Source of the DNA: Pseudomonas lopnurensis
GTDB lineage: Bacteria; Pseudomonadota; Gammaproteobacteria; Pseudomonadales; Pseudomonadaceae
Direction: 5' to 3'
Assembly (NCBI RefSeq): GCF_015070855.1
Contig: NZ_JADDIX010000049.1
Span: 1-51,213, forward strand
Length of the DNA: 51,213 nt
Made by a program: the position numbers and the translations under genes
Shown here: positions 50,686-51,213 of the stretch, piece by piece
Layout: every line of letters starts with the position of its first letter
Numbering within the stretch: the stretch's first letter is position 1
Notes under the pieces: generated by a model
The model's input: only the letters and a program-made list of their open reading frames with translations
Database searches by the model: none
What the model was told of the DNA's origin: nothing

Positions 50686-51213
50686 ATGCGTCTGATTCGT
50701 CGCGAGCATCGTAACGGCATCAGTTTGAGAAACATCGAAGCGCCGTTCTTCGCGGTGCCCAGGGTTGACAACGAACTGGCCTATCGGCACTACGAGATAC
50801 CGGGCCTCAGTGAACTGAGCCGATCCTGCGGCGCAAACAGGCAGCTCATCCTCGCCGCCGTGGAGCGCGGCGACTGGCTGCTCGTCGTGGATAGCCCTTT
50901 CAGTCCGCTGAGCAATGACACCTTCGGCAAGTATGCACATATCACCGGCAAGGGCTGGGTGGACAGTTTCCACACGGAGCGCTCGCACCAGCCGAAATCT
51001 CCGCTACCTGAAGCCGAGCCCATCGCGAAGGCCCAGCCACAGGAGCCGGGCTTCTACATCGTGCCCAGGAGCACCACCCTCGAGAAACTGGAGGCGCAGT
51101 TATTCACTTCGCCCAGGCCCGCCGTCATCGAAAAATTCAAAGCCCTGAACCCGAACCTGAGCCAGGTGAAGGCCGGACAGATGATCGTGCTCAGCGACCC
51201 CGACAACCAGCAA
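50686..51213 (+). CDS. LysM-like domain protein, 3' end outside the window
   Basis: An ATG after AAGGAGGATTCGTC opens a frame of 176 codons that is still open at the window edge. The N-terminal about 100 residues are unrecognised (MRLIRREHRNGISLRNIEAP, then a GDWLLVVDS stretch). Residues 122-176 look like a LysM module (GFYIVPRSTTLEKLEAQLF, FKALNPNLSQVKAGQMIVLS). No signal peptide is visible. Proteins of this kind in Pseudomonas can carry C-terminal toxin or peptidoglycan-related domains, but that part is not in view. Confidence 0.75.
   Translation, partial: MRLIRREHRNGISLRNIEAPFFAVPRVDNELAYRHYEIPGLSELSRSCGANRQLILAAVERGDWLLVVDSPFSPLSNDTFGKYAHITGKGWVDSFHTERSHQPKSPLPEAEPIAKAQPQEPGFYIVPRSTTLEKLEAQLFTSPRPAVIEKFKALNPNLSQVKAGQMIVLSDPDNQQ

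Overview
The window reads as a chromosomal segment of a Pseudomonas species, probably outside the best-studied fluorescent lineages. GC content is high in most of it. It carries a pyoverdine locus (pvdL, pvdS, pvdR-pvdT-opmQ), the Pseudomonas gene order metH-cti-nfuA, many REP-type inverted repeats of the 'GTAGGAGCG...' kind, and a sedentary chromosomal integron whose near-identical attC sites resemble those known from P. stutzeri and P. alcaligenes relatives. All calls come from reading the sequence; no database search was run.

Layout. 1-19.8 kb is siderophore production and export: the 4323-residue NRPS PvdL (minus strand), the iron-starvation sigma factor PvdS with a Fur-box promoter, a phosphopantetheinyl transferase that would activate the NRPS carrier domains, and the PvdRT-OpmQ efflux pump. 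PvdS-type promoters (TAAAT-like, 16 nt, CGT) lie upstream of pvdL and pvdR, and one more points toward pvdS. A decayed phage integrase fragment follows at about 20.1 kb. 20.3-40.2 kb is ordinary Pseudomonas core: an ABC-F ATPase (ybiT), uppP, a Cache-domain chemoreceptor, small conserved proteins, a DUF421 membrane protein, topoisomerase IB, a GlxA-like regulator, a DUF1272 protein overlapping an MFS transporter, a response regulator-CheC/diguanylate cyclase pair, nfuA, cti and metH. Six 61-bp tandem REP units lie between metH and the integron.

40.75-49.4 kb is the integron: intI on the minus strand, an attI region with two direct repeats, and ten cassettes, all on the plus strand and visibly AT-richer than the flanks. 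Boundaries are supported internally: the first bases of most cassettes are the reverse complement of the outer end of the attC that closes the same cassette. Contents: (1) a two-TM small protein; (2) a stand-alone HsdR-N-like PD-(D/E)XK nuclease; (3) a membrane-anchored protein; (4) an S-type pyocin/colicin HNH DNase with its Im9-like immunity protein and own terminator; (5) and (6) unknown proteins; (7) a RelA/SpoT-domain protein; (8) a start-less two-TM zinc-ribbon remnant; (9) a very short cassette with a foreign attC; (10) a broken cassette without a closing attC. The array looks like a store of inter-bacterial competition and possible anti-phage genes.

49.4-51.2 kb returns to chromosome: a small DUF5629-like protein, a PH-domain membrane protein and the start of a LysM-like protein cut by the window edge.
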